Below, one piece after another: positions 17,201 through 25,747 of a stretch of 64,000 nucleotides of DNA. Made by a program: the position numbers and the translations under genes. Below the pieces are notes generated by a model, which was given only the letters and a program-made list of their open reading frames with translations, was not told the origin of the DNA and did not search any database. This DNA is from Leptospira sanjuanensis (lineage in GTDB: Bacteria; Spirochaetota; Leptospiria; Leptospirales; Leptospiraceae). Within the stretch, counting starts at the first letter, position 1, and each line of letters starts with the position of its first letter. The DNA lies in assembly GCF_022267375.1 (NCBI RefSeq), contig NZ_JAIZBH010000002.1:1-64000 (forward strand), in the 5' to 3' direction.

Positions 17201-17399
17201 TTTGACCGCGGCCGCGGTCGTTGTGGGAAGTTCGATCATGCTCTTTGATCCGATCTTTCAAGGTTTGGCCGTGTCATTGATTTTCGGAGAAGTGGCTGCG
17301 ACCTTACTCAGTCGATTTACCGTTCCGATTTTATACTTTTGGTTTTTGGGAGAACAAAGAAAGAACGCAATCCTGCATTCTTCTTCCATGACGGATTAA
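14196..17399 (+). CDS. RND-superfamily efflux permease (AcrB/CzcA-type)
   Basis: 1067 residues, normal for the family. One membrane helix is at about residue 30-48, then a large periplasmic loop, a helix bundle at about 345-510, a second loop and a C-terminal bundle at about 905-1045. The proton-relay pair D419/D420 (SIGILVDDAIVVVENIERHL) is present, as is GAGIIVRNSIILVDFIE in the second bundle. It exports substrates by proton antiport across the inner membrane. Adaptor (membrane fusion) proteins normally link such pumps to TolC, but none is encoded in this operon or elsewhere in the window. The CstR-like regulator and DUF2892 neighbour suggest a sulfur-related or electrophile substrate (inference). 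Confidence 0.92.
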   Translation: MKTNSNPSKSGVGFAGKIAGAFVHSKLTPVLILFSLLLGLIAVFLTPKEEEPQISVPMIDIQLAAPGFSAHEVERKITEPVERSVWGLEGVEYVYSSSTDHGALVTVRFEVGQPLEPSLVKIHHKLLEIRNDLPPNVSYSSVRSLTIDDVPFLALTFSSDQRDDFSLRTLVAPLARELSGTPDLSKVELLGGRKRSVRVIADPVRLNRYGIGLSDLANALRANDAFLPAGQTWGKNQNYDVEVGTTISRSNDVRSLPIAQRGGRVIRVFEVADVIDGPQEKTKESILYERENSSVAKTAVTISFAKRKGTNVVPLSKELLDKAESFSKRLPPDVRMSVLRDYGSTASAKSNELIEHLLIATISVAILIALWMGLRASLVVSVAIPVTLALTLALYYFLGYTLNRVTLFALIFSIGILVDDAIVVVENIERHLKENPELGILRAALNAVSEVGNPTILATFTVIAAILPMAFVRGLMGPYMKPIPVGASLAMILSLLVAFIVTPWMSVRILKHEAEHSPEKRERQKISKLDRLYIRFTDWLLRNKKNSAKFLVGVATLLLISFAFVGLKIVKVKMLPFDDKDEFQILIDYDPKTTLEKNLQISKRLAQEILKNDNVEKVQIFAGEAAPFSFSGMVKHSFLRNDDWKADLHIVLKSKDERNSKSHSIIESIRPILAEFDRNENALTKVLEIPPGPPVLATFVAEIYGPSETERKQAAAKVRSILSEQEGVVDLDSSLRTGRPKIIYPFDTNLGGILGVRSETAARDSRILFSETALFSLSEAVNPEEITVDLSVTNSARSSAHPFHGLGVSTFESGVVSTERLFNSPYIQNTVYLNRKNLRPVEYVTSEFSGAEEAPVYGILKLSPKIPFPTSTLETPKQTDQVSIKWDGEWFITYEVFRDLGGAFAIVMILIYVLILAWFGSYSVPLVIMAPIPISLIGILPGHWFTGAYFTATSMIGFIAGAGIIVRNSIILVDFIESELKLGKPLRQAVIDAGVVRFRPMLLTAAAVVVGSSIMLFDPIFQGLAVSLIFGEVAATLLSRFTVPILYFWFLGEQRKNAILHSSSMTD

Positions 17400-17804
17400 A
17401 AAATCTCGCTCCGAACGATTTGAAAGTCTGTACGTTTTTTCAGCACATCCAAGGATCATTCATTTCGGAATCGAATTCACTAATACGTTCGATGTATTGG
17501 TGAGCGATTCCCACTTTTTTTTCTAAGAATTTTTCGGTTCAATTTCGCGGAGATATGTCTTTCAACCTTCTTCAATAAATTATTGCAGCAACCTTTTGTA
17601 ACGGTTGTGCCTCATTTTTTTTCAAAAACAAAATTAGATTCAAGTGCAGAAGAACGACGAAAGAAAACCTTTTGCTCTTACGTTTTGTTCCTTATTTTAA
17701 AATTTTTTTTAAAATCGAACGTAGGATCGCTCTGGAAACAAAAGACTTCACTTTATAGCCTGCAATGATTTTGAAGCTTTAAAGAACGATAATCTATCTT
17801 GGTC
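17400..17804. other. Gene-free stretch downstream of RND operon, possible terminator
   Basis: Near-perfect inverted repeat TCACTAATAC (17477-17486) and GTATTGGTGA (17494-17503), one mismatch, followed ten bases later by a run of T (17514-17521). It may end the efflux operon. The rest is AT-rich and should hold the promoter of the phosphatase operon. Confidence 0.35.
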
Positions 17805-19292
17805 ATGAAAAAATCCCTTCGCTTGCAGATTATCGTTATTTATACGATCTTAACGGTCGTCAATCTTACGTTTGTAGCGGTCATGATTTTTGAAAACCAA
17901 ACCGATCTTTTGATCTCCAATTTCACGCTCGAATCCGATCGAGTCGCGCGCGAAATTCTAAAGAAGGTGGAATCCTTCGGCAATATCAACTTTGAAGACG
18001 CGACCCAAACCGACGAGTTTCAATCCAAATTGCTCAGCATCGGACTTACGAACTTTTCCGTAATCGCCGCGGAAGACGCTTCTTTAGAAAAAACGCATAC
18101 TCTCCTTTCCAACGGAGTTACGGCGTCCGTAGCGGATCTCAAAACGAAACTCAAAAACATGACCAACGCCAAAGCGGCGTTGAATACTTCCTATGATATC
18201 GAACTCGATACCGATCATTTTATCGTAAATCTGATCTTTTATCTGAATCCGAAAACGTTTCTGATTTCTCAAATTAAGATGAGGGAGATGGTCGATCGTC
18301 TACGTTCTCTTTACATCCAGCTCGGTTTGTTGCTGGTTTGGGGATTTGCCTTTCATATCCTTTTCGGAATTTTTCTCTACCGCAAGATTTTCGTGCGCCT
18401 GTTTCTTTTAAAAGAAGTTAGCGAAACGATGGCAACGGGAAATCTCAACGCGAGAATTTCCTGGAACGTCTCCGCGCAAGACGAATTGGACGCGTTAGGA
18501 AACACGTTTAACGGAATGGCGGAACAGATTTCCTCTCAATTCGATTCTCTTCGATTGAAGAACACGCAGATTCAAACCGAATTGGAAATCGGAAAGAACG
18601 TTCAGGAATGTTTTCTTCCCGAAAAACGGAAGAATTTCAATCTGATCGACGCCGAAATCGTCTATCAACCCATGAGGGAAGTCAGCGGCGACATCTACGA
18701 CATCATCGAAATCAACGATACAAGAACGGCCTTCTTTTTGGCGGACGCAACGGGACACGGAGTTTCGGCGGCGTTGATCACTTCGATCATCCACTACAAC
18801 GTGGAAAACATCATGAAAGAAACCGTCAATCCCGCGTTTATCTTCAACCGTCTCAGCGACAATCTGTTCGAGACGTTGCAAGGAACGTTCTTTGCGACGG
18901 GAATCTTCATTCTTTTTGAAAAGGAAGGAGGTTACGCCTACTTCTGCAGCGCGGGCCACAACCCGATTTATTACTACCGCAAGGCGCAGAATAAGATCGT
19001 CGTTCTCAATTCCACCGGGTTCGTACTCGGAATCGGAATCCCAGACGACTACAACGTGTTGAAAATCAAAACGTCTCCTGGCGATAAGATTCTCGTTTAT
19101 ACGGACGGTGTTTTGGACGCGACCAACGAAACCAACGAACCCTTCGGAGACGATCGTTTGATCGAGGCGTTTCAAAAATACGCGACGCTTCCTACCGGAG
19201 AATTAACCGAAAAGCTTAGAGGAGAAATTCATTCCTACGCGAATGTTTTTCCGGACGACGTAACGTTCGGAATCTTAGAGATCACCGAATGA
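17805..19292 (+). CDS. HAMP-SpoIIE (PP2C-type) serine phosphatase, RsbU-like
   Basis: 495 residues from the ATG at 17805. Order: membrane helix (about 7-28), extracytoplasmic sensor of ~135 residues, second helix (about 170-192), HAMP domain (about 195-245), short coiled coil, then a SpoIIE phosphatase domain. Phosphatase metal ligands appear in VSGDIYDI, ADATGHGVSAAL, YTDGVLDATN and DDVTFGILEI. RsbU-type phosphatases dephosphorylate STAS-domain antagonists in partner-switching pathways. The likely substrate is encoded three genes downstream (21767). Its stop overlaps the next gene by 4 bases. Confidence 0.9.
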   Translation: MKKSLRLQIIVIYTILTVVNLTFVAVMIFENQTDLLISNFTLESDRVAREILKKVESFGNINFEDATQTDEFQSKLLSIGLTNFSVIAAEDASLEKTHTLLSNGVTASVADLKTKLKNMTNAKAALNTSYDIELDTDHFIVNLIFYLNPKTFLISQIKMREMVDRLRSLYIQLGLLLVWGFAFHILFGIFLYRKIFVRLFLLKEVSETMATGNLNARISWNVSAQDELDALGNTFNGMAEQISSQFDSLRLKNTQIQTELEIGKNVQECFLPEKRKNFNLIDAEIVYQPMREVSGDIYDIIEINDTRTAFFLADATGHGVSAALITSIIHYNVENIMKETVNPAFIFNRLSDNLFETLQGTFFATGIFILFEKEGGYAYFCSAGHNPIYYYRKAQNKIVVLNSTGFVLGIGIPDDYNVLKIKTSPGDKILVYTDGVLDATNETNEPFGDDRLIEAFQKYATLPTGELTEKLRGEIHSYANVFPDDVTFGILEITE

Positions 19293-20746
19293 AAAAAAGT
19301 GTGTTCATCGCTATTTTAGGATTTCTATTGATCGTCTTTTTCGGTCTTGTCGTACTCGACACAAAACTCTACGAACTCAAAGTCACTCTCGAAAAGAGAA
19401 AACTCTTCAACTTCTCCTTTTCGAGCGAAATTCTCCGGTCCAAATTCGAAAGTATTCTTTCCAACCGGGACAATATTCAAGCGGAGATGAATCTCAACAA
19501 TCTCCAGAGTTCCCTGATCGAAAGCAATCATCTCGAATCGTTCAGCGTCGGGGTTTTACAGAGTTTCGGTTCGGTTTTGATCAACGCGGTCCGTTTCGTA
19601 ACTGGCAAACCTCCCATCGATTTCGAAATCAATTCCTCCAAAATCCGCGCCTTGGAACACGCATTCAGTCTGGAACGGAACCAAGGTTATAAGGAAGCCT
19701 ACCAAGCCTACGGAGAAACGTTAGGCGACTTCGCAAAAGGAACGGACGAAAGCGGGTTCATTCTTCTTCATCAAGGATTTTGTCTCGCGGTTCAAGGAGA
19801 ATTCGATCACGCTCTCAAGGATTTGGAAAGCGTTCTGGAAAACAATCCGGGAACCGTCTTCGCAAACGACGCGGAAATTCTCATCGCGATCCTGCAAAAA
19901 TCGAAACAAAGCGCTCAAGAGATCGAGGAGAATTTCGACAGTCCCGAATCCAGAGCCAGAGCCTTTTTTGCAAAGGGAAACTACGCCAAGGTTTTGGAAG
20001 AATTCGCCAAAGCGAAGATGGATTCCGCCGAGATGCGCTACATCCGCGCCTATTCTCTGGAAAAGACCGGAAATCAGAGCGCCGCGATCACGGAATACGC
20101 AAAACTCGCCTTTTCCGATACGGATAAGGAAATCGCGATCAAAGCCAATCGAAGACTTCTGATGCTCGGATATTACTACAACGCCGGCAGCGAGATCGCG
20201 AGAATCTCCGATAAAAACGCGGAACGTCTCGGTGATAAGAGCGAAGCAGCGGAAATCAAAGCCTCTTCCGAAAAACTAAAACCCGCTCCCAGCTTGGAGG
20301 ACAGTTTCAAAAGTTTTCGGGAATCCGCCAAGGTCGACGACAAGAAAAATCTTCTCAGTTCCGAACTGCAGGATATCGTCTCTAAGTCGGACGCGTTCTT
20401 AAAAAAAGCGGAAGAAGAAGCGAAAGCCGACGCACGGAACTTTATCGCGGTGCAAGTCGCGGATTCCGTTCCCGTATACGGCGATAAGATCGTAATCGAC
20501 GGAGATCAGACAAAACTCTACTCCGCTCACTTCCCCGTTACGATACCGACCTACACGATCGATTCCATCGCGTTGATGAGAACTCCCGTGAAAGCGCAGC
20601 ACAAACTTTTATTCGTTCGGAATTCGCAGAAAACCCCGTTTTTAAAAGCGATCTTCGAGGACGACCAATCGATCACCTTAATCGAAAAAAAATCCAAAAA
20701 GAAAATCAGCCTGAGCGAGCCGATACAAATCGAGTTATCCAAATGA
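19289..20746 (+). CDS. Membrane-anchored TPR-like protein
   Basis: 485 residues. One N-terminal hydrophobic segment (about 5-23) is followed by a long helical region. Helix pairs typical of tetratricopeptide repeats lie at about 125-215 (YKEAYQAYGETLGDFAKGTD, then FDHALKDLESVLENNPG) and about 220-300. A Lys/Glu-rich linker leads to a C-terminal beta-rich part. Probably inner-membrane anchored and facing the periplasm. Overlaps of 4 bases on both sides (ATGA) show tight coupling with the phosphatase and the next exported protein. It may carry the envelope signal to the phosphatase (inference). Confidence 0.75.
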   Translation: MKKSVFIAILGFLLIVFFGLVVLDTKLYELKVTLEKRKLFNFSFSSEILRSKFESILSNRDNIQAEMNLNNLQSSLIESNHLESFSVGVLQSFGSVLINAVRFVTGKPPIDFEINSSKIRALEHAFSLERNQGYKEAYQAYGETLGDFAKGTDESGFILLHQGFCLAVQGEFDHALKDLESVLENNPGTVFANDAEILIAILQKSKQSAQEIEENFDSPESRARAFFAKGNYAKVLEEFAKAKMDSAEMRYIRAYSLEKTGNQSAAITEYAKLAFSDTDKEIAIKANRRLLMLGYYYNAGSEIARISDKNAERLGDKSEAAEIKASSEKLKPAPSLEDSFKSFRESAKVDDKKNLLSSELQDIVSKSDAFLKKAEEEAKADARNFIAVQVADSVPVYGDKIVIDGDQTKLYSAHFPVTIPTYTIDSIALMRTPVKAQHKLLFVRNSQKTPFLKAIFEDDQSITLIEKKSKKKISLSEPIQIELSK

Positions 20747-21756
20747 GAAGAATCCCGATCTACGTTCTATTGTTTACTTTTATCACGGCGAGTCTTTCCG
20801 CGCATCGAGTGATTTTAAAATCCGGAGAAGTTCTTTCGGGAGAATTGAAAGAAACGGAAGGCGCTTCCGATCATATCATTCTCAATACCGAAGACGAAGA
20901 CATTAAGATTTTCAAAAAGGACGTGGCCGAGATCTTTTTCGAAGAATCCGGAAATCATCTTTGTATGCGTTTGAAAAAACAGACCGAAACGAAATGCGGT
21001 TTAAAACTTCTCAAACTCAATTCCAGCACGGTGTATTATATCGACGAAAACAACCGTTATCTCCGTGCGTCTTTCAAAGACTTGGAATCGATCACGATCG
21101 AAGCCGCTTCCACGAAGGTTTTGGAACAATTCGCGAAAGCCGGATTTTCCGTTTTAATTACGTCCAAAGATAAAAAAGAAGTTCGAGCGCCGATCGCGGA
21201 AGTGAACGAAAATTCGGTTCTCATTCAAAAAGAATCCGAACCCGTGCCGACCGAAATAACACGCGACGAAATCTCCACCCTTCATTACAAAACCGCGGAG
21301 GAGGAAAAAGAGATTTCGGAAGAAAGCACGAGCAAGGAAATCCGACTGATCGATTATCTGATTCCGGGTTATTACATTCGCAAACAGGGTTATGTCAAAA
21401 GCGGAACGACTTTGATGGGTTTGACGGCTTTTTTGATGGCCGGATCCGTCTATGAATTTATGGCTGCAAAGAACTCGGAAGGGAAAACCCCCGTTTATAT
21501 TCCGCAAAGCAACGGATCGATTCTGTGGGCGGAACAAGCCAACGGAGAATTTGAAAAACACAAACAGCTGAATCAGCTTTTTTTAATTTCTTTGGCTTGC
21601 ACGTATTTATTCAATGCGGTACTACTTACGTTTCCGGTGACGTTCGCCTTCTTTTTTCACGACGGAGCCGCGGCCCCCGCAATCAATCCGAGTCCGGAAC
21701 TCAATCCGATCGGGAAAGATCAAAAAATCGAAATGAAAATCAATATTAATTTTTAG
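20743..21756 (+). CDS. Exported or membrane hypothetical protein in the partner-switching operon
   Basis: 337 residues. A signal peptide (MRRIPIYVLLFTFITASLSA|HR) is followed by two beta-rich modules that each open like VILKSGEVLSGEL (residues about 23-120 and 130-185). An acidic linker follows, then two hydrophobic segments (about 222-240 and 280-305) around LIPGYYIRKQGYVKSGTTLM. No enzyme motif seen. It starts inside the end of the TPR gene and lies 10 bases before the STAS gene, so it belongs to the same operon. Confidence 0.7.
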   Translation: MRRIPIYVLLFTFITASLSAHRVILKSGEVLSGELKETEGASDHIILNTEDEDIKIFKKDVAEIFFEESGNHLCMRLKKQTETKCGLKLLKLNSSTVYYIDENNRYLRASFKDLESITIEAASTKVLEQFAKAGFSVLITSKDKKEVRAPIAEVNENSVLIQKESEPVPTEITRDEISTLHYKTAEEEKEISEESTSKEIRLIDYLIPGYYIRKQGYVKSGTTLMGLTAFLMAGSVYEFMAAKNSEGKTPVYIPQSNGSILWAEQANGEFEKHKQLNQLFLISLACTYLFNAVLLTFPVTFAFFFHDGAAAPAINPSPELNPIGKDQKIEMKININF

Positions 21757-21766
21757 GAAAACAAAA

Positions 21767-22165
21767 ATGGAAGCAACCAATAATTCAAAAGATGAGTTAT
21801 CCGTAGAGATCGTGTCCAATTCTCACGTAAATCACTTACTAAAACCGCATATTACGATCGTGAAAACGAACGGGGAAGTAAATATTTTCTCTTCTAAGAA
21901 ACTCAAGGATCTATTCAATCTGAAAATCGACGAAGGAGCGAGGGTTCTACTTTTAGATCTTTCCGCGACGACGCATATCGATTCTTCCGGACTCGCGGTT
22001 CTGATCAGCACGCAAGCCAGATTGATGAAGCAGTTAAAAGGAGCATTGATCGTGTATTCGATCCCGAACGCGATCAGCAAAATTTTCGAACTAACAAGAT
22101 TGGACAAATTGATTATATTGTCGATCGACTTGGACGAAGCAATGGACAAAGCGATGACGTTTTGA
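21767..22165 (+). CDS. STAS-domain anti-sigma factor antagonist (RsbV/SpoIIAA-like)
   Basis: 132 residues with one STAS domain. The conserved loop DLSATTHIDSSGLAVL holds the Ser that partner kinases phosphorylate, followed by the usual GALIVYSIPNAISKIFELTRLD. The phosphatase at 17805 should dephosphorylate it and so control release of an anti-sigma kinase. No anti-sigma kinase or sigma factor gene is in this operon, so that partner must lie elsewhere. Confidence 0.9.
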   Translation: MEATNNSKDELSVEIVSNSHVNHLLKPHITIVKTNGEVNIFSSKKLKDLFNLKIDEGARVLLLDLSATTHIDSSGLAVLISTQARLMKQLKGALIVYSIPNAISKIFELTRLDKLIILSIDLDEAMDKAMTF

Positions 22166-22318
22166 TCGAAAAAAGAAGCGATTTTTCGGACTCGAATGTT
22201 TCGGGTTCCGAAAGGGCCGCCCTACTCGAAAAGAGAACTTTCTTCCGAGGACTGGGCGGATAGATTTTTTTCCGGAAGAATTCTTATCGAAAAAGATCCA
22301 TTCTTCTAAAATTTCCCT

Positions 22319-22780
22319 TCAATAACTATCTTTAATCAGATAATCGAGGTGCAGACGAATATCGGACTCGTCGGTCGTATCGTCCAAAAGCGTATCGTTT
22401 GAAATCTTCTCATTCAAAACCTGAGCCAATTCCGAATCGTTCTTAGCGAGATAGACTCCGTTAAAAACGGAATAATTTTCGATCCACAATTCCAACTTTC
22501 TACACTCGGATAAGATTACGCAATTCTGGTTTACCCGAATCGAGTCCGAGATCATCTTTCGAAAATTGGTAAGATTGATGAACTCTTCGTTTTCGATCTT
22601 ATTCAAATCCAAAATGTAGATCCCCGAAAATTCGTCCAAAATCGATAGGATGATATCGCGAACGTTCATAATGGAACGATTGTCGATCACTCCCGAAAGT
22701 TTAATCAACATAACTTTGGTAGTCGTTCCCTGTACATTGAATGTAACGAACTCATTACTAACCTGCATTTGCGCCCTCAT
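22319..22780 (-). CDS. STAS-like protein downstream of DUF1554 lipoprotein
   Basis: 153 residues with a STAS-like alternation of strands and helices (TKVMLIKLSGVIDNRSIMNV, then IYILDLNKIENEEFINLTNF). The conserved Asp-Ser-Ser-Gly loop is replaced by KIENEEFINL, so phospho-switching in the normal way is unlikely. A related protein lies at 37094. Its start is nine bases after the stop of the lipoprotein gene, so they form an operon. Function unknown; it may be a binding partner in a signalling complex. Confidence 0.65.
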   Translation of the reverse strand: MRAQMQVSNEFVTFNVQGTTTKVMLIKLSGVIDNRSIMNVRDIILSILDEFSGIYILDLNKIENEEFINLTNFRKMISDSIRVNQNCVILSECRKLELWIENYSVFNGVYLAKNDSELAQVLNEKISNDTLLDDTTDESDIRLHLDYLIKDSY

Positions 22781-22789
22781 AGTTTGATT

Positions 22790-23833
22790 TTATTGTCTGA
22801 TACATAAGATAGAATGACGGACATCGCAGTTCGAATACGAGTCGTCGAAATTGGAACTCATGACCAATGCCGAAACGGTGTTCGCACTCGAAGTCCAGTT
22901 CGAACAATCGACCGATGTCTGAAACGAATTGTAATATCCCGACCAAACGACGGGGGGATTCGGCAGAATCGAATTGGGAATCCCGTTGGTCAAAGGAATC
23001 GGAAGAATTCCCGACGGATCCTCCGAGGCGGGCGCGGGAGAATACGCCGCTCCTAAGAAGAAATGAATTCTTCTTTCATCGTTGCTGTGAATGTAATATC
23101 GCAAACCTCTGCGCATCGGCCAAACGGAGATTCCGCTCTGTTCGATGTTCAGGGCCGGTTTCCGAGTAACCGTAGTCGCTAAAAATGCGGAATATTCTCT
23201 TTTATCTCCGGGCAGAAAGTCGCTTTTTTCCGTCTGACAGATCGCATCCGCACCGGCAAGACCGCCTAAATCGCCGGTAAACCCGGTGCCGTTTGCCGTT
23301 GCAAAGAACATACATTTATCCGCTTCTTGGATCCGTATATTTACTTTTCCGATCCCAACGTTGTTTTCCGTTTTTAAACCAAGAACATAGTTCTCTTCTT
23401 CGCAATTTGCATCCGTAGCGACGGCAAGACGAATGAGAATTTTCGGGGAGCCGGACGTGCGTTGTATTTCCGCTTCCTCGGAGAAAGTCAAGGAGTCGTC
23501 GTCGGGTGCATTCAATTCTTTGAATATTTTGACTTTTTGAATATCCGAAGATGTCGTTATGCCCAGCTCTATGGTTCTGGAGCTCCCCTCTTCCAAAATC
23601 AGATTCTCAGTTCCGTTCCTCAAAGAATGAGCGCTGTATACGAATGCGTTTAACAGAAATCCGACCGGACTATGCGAAACATCGAGTTCGATCGGCTCCG
23701 CTTGTGCGCAGTGTAGAAGAAAAGCTCCCCCAAAGATCCAGAGTATATTTGTAAAATGAGTCGCTTGAAATTGCAACAAAGGATGTTTGAAAGAGCCTTT
23801 CCATCGAAAATCAAGACGAAGAACATTTGGCAT
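22790..23833 (-). CDS. DUF1554-domain lipoprotein
   Basis: 347 residues at most. A hydrophobic segment ends in FLLHC (Cys about 42), a Leptospira-like lipobox, so the product is probably a lipoprotein. The N-terminal basic part is long, so the true start may be internal. The C-terminal ~170 residues match DUF1554, abundant in Leptospira surface proteins: KCMFFATANGTGFTGDLGGL, ADAICQTEK, YSAFLATTVTRKPALNIEQ, and Cys-rich final strands (VDCSNWTS, NCDVRHSILCI). Such proteins are usually exposed and may bind host or environmental ligands; the ligand here is unknown. Confidence 0.8.
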   Translation of the reverse strand: MPNVLRLDFRWKGSFKHPLLQFQATHFTNILWIFGGAFLLHCAQAEPIELDVSHSPVGFLLNAFVYSAHSLRNGTENLILEEGSSRTIELGITTSSDIQKVKIFKELNAPDDDSLTFSEEAEIQRTSGSPKILIRLAVATDANCEEENYVLGLKTENNVGIGKVNIRIQEADKCMFFATANGTGFTGDLGGLAGADAICQTEKSDFLPGDKREYSAFLATTVTRKPALNIEQSGISVWPMRRGLRYYIHSNDERRIHFFLGAAYSPAPASEDPSGILPIPLTNGIPNSILPNPPVVWSGYYNSFQTSVDCSNWTSSANTVSALVMSSNFDDSYSNCDVRHSILCIRQ

Positions 23834-24148
23834 ACCTATAGTTTATAGAATCCACTGTCTTTGTTCGCCGCATTCTATAAAAGGAACACTTTTTTATTAT
23901 TGGCCCCTTGAAAGTTACAAAGCTATTCTATTCTTTAGGATTTTATGTTTTTCTAACTTATCAATTCGAATTCATATTTCTATTTTGAATACTTTACTTT
24001 GATAATTCTGAAAAATGAATTTTAATTTAAAACGGATCAAACAAGTTTTACGATTCTTCGGTTGAAAGATAACCTAAATGCCGAGTCAGAAATCGACTGG
24101 AAAAATATTCGAATGGAAAGAGCGTTTAACGCAGAACGCTTGATGGGA
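23834..24148. other. Gene-free AT-rich stretch
   Basis: 315 bases between the divergent end of the lipoprotein gene and the EAL gene. No gene, repeat or strong hairpin was seen; it should hold the lipoprotein promoter. Confidence 0.4.
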
Positions 24149-25747
24149 TTATCGAGGAATTTGAAAGGAAGAAAGATCTTGAATCAAGGTCGGCTTTCCA
24201 TAGTGATACCCTTGGAGATAATTCGCACCGTAATCGATCGCGATATTTTCCAAGATCGCGTTTTCGATTCCTTCAAAAACGGTTTTCTTACCGAGCGAAG
24301 AAAGAACTTGAGAAATGGCTTTCAAAACGCTTCGTTTGCTGTGATTGACGTCGACTCCGATCACAAGGCTTTTATCCAATTTCACATAATCGCATTCGAT
24401 TTTTTCGATTCTGGAAAAATTCGAATTCCCGATTCCGAAGTCGTCGATCGCAATCTGAAACCCGAAACGTTTTAAAATCGCCATCTGTTCGATGATCAGA
24501 GCGGTTTCTTCGTAACGGCTTTCCGTCATTTCCAAAACGATCGAATTCGGATTCAAATTCAGCTTTGAAAAATAAGAAATCAAATTGTCCGCAAATTCGG
24601 GATTCTTCAATTGAAATGGAGAAACGTTGATCGAAATCAATGCGTTCGAAACCGAAGAATCGCTTTTTCGAATTTGAGAAAGATCCCAGAGAGCGCTTTG
24701 AATCACCCAAGCTCCGATGGAACTGATCAAACCGGATTCTTCCGCTAAAGGAATAAACACGTCCGGACTGATCATCCCTTTTGCGGAATGATTCCAGCGC
24801 GAAAGCGCTTCCAAAGAATGAAGTTCTTTCGTTTCCGAACGAACGATCGGTTGATAATACAAGAGGAGTTCCTTTTTGTGAACCGAATTGCGAAGGGATA
24901 AATACGTGGAAATCAGATTGGAAGAATCGTTTTGGCTCTGTGTCGCATAACGGCTGAACGGATAATCGATCACTTTTTTCAGATTGGCCCGCAGCCCTTT
25001 GAGAATTCGTAGCGGACTCGTATCGGTCTCCGCCGTATGGTAACCGCCGATCGAAAGTTTCAGATGAAATTCGTGATTTTCAATTTGAATCGTGTTCTTC
25101 ATATACGAAATCAAACTGGAAGGAATCCAATTGATATCGACGTCCGGTTTGTTGATCTGATACGCGAAGAAAATCTGATTCGTGGAAATCCGAAGCCCCA
25201 CGTTTTGACTGTTCGTAATCGTTAAGAATTCCGTATGCAGATCCAAAAAAACCGCTTCGTATACCTGAGTTTCGTATTTGTGAAGAAAGGGGTGATTGTA
25301 AATTTCAATGTTTACCAGATAAAAATACGTTTTTTCAAGCTTGAGAGTTCTCACCAAATCGTGTTTGAGAGAACGAAATCTTTGCACTCGATTCTTTTCG
25401 AGATTCGATAGAATTCGAGTCGTGGATTCGATATGCGCGAGAACGTAACCGCCTTTCGGATTGATTTCAAAATTAACCCGATAAATGCGATCGTTGTTCG
25501 ACCGCACCATCAACTGGACATTTCTGCCGTTCTTGAATCTGCGGAGAGTGGAAACGGCGGAATGAAGATTTCCGTAATCGATAAATCTTTCTACGATTTT
25601 TTTGAGTTTTGCTTCGGAATCCAAGAGCGGATTGTAATTCGGTTCGGAATACAATTGCTTCCCTTCCAGGTTATAGAGAGAATAACTATATACATCCATT
25701 ACATGTGGCTTATTCTCAATGTAGAAAGCGCTGCTTTCAGAAATCAT
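24149..25747 (-). CDS. EAL-domain c-di-GMP phosphodiesterase
   Basis: 532 residues. The N-terminal ~110 residues look PAS-like; about 115-265 resembles a degenerate GGDEF region without the signature. The C-terminal EAL domain is complete: E313-A-L-S-R, N374, E406, DDFGIG (D435/D436), K456, E492/E495 (FEGIE), and Q512 in QGYHYGKP. All metal and catalytic positions are kept, so it should hydrolyse c-di-GMP to pGpG. No membrane segment, so cytoplasmic. Single gene; two diguanylate cyclases and an HD-GYP protein lie within 23 kb. Confidence 0.88.
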   Translation of the reverse strand: MISESSAFYIENKPHVMDVYSYSLYNLEGKQLYSEPNYNPLLDSEAKLKKIVERFIDYGNLHSAVSTLRRFKNGRNVQLMVRSNNDRIYRVNFEINPKGGYVLAHIESTTRILSNLEKNRVQRFRSLKHDLVRTLKLEKTYFYLVNIEIYNHPFLHKYETQVYEAVFLDLHTEFLTITNSQNVGLRISTNQIFFAYQINKPDVDINWIPSSLISYMKNTIQIENHEFHLKLSIGGYHTAETDTSPLRILKGLRANLKKVIDYPFSRYATQSQNDSSNLISTYLSLRNSVHKKELLLYYQPIVRSETKELHSLEALSRWNHSAKGMISPDVFIPLAEESGLISSIGAWVIQSALWDLSQIRKSDSSVSNALISINVSPFQLKNPEFADNLISYFSKLNLNPNSIVLEMTESRYEETALIIEQMAILKRFGFQIAIDDFGIGNSNFSRIEKIECDYVKLDKSLVIGVDVNHSKRSVLKAISQVLSSLGKKTVFEGIENAILENIAIDYGANYLQGYHYGKPTLIQDLSSFQIPR

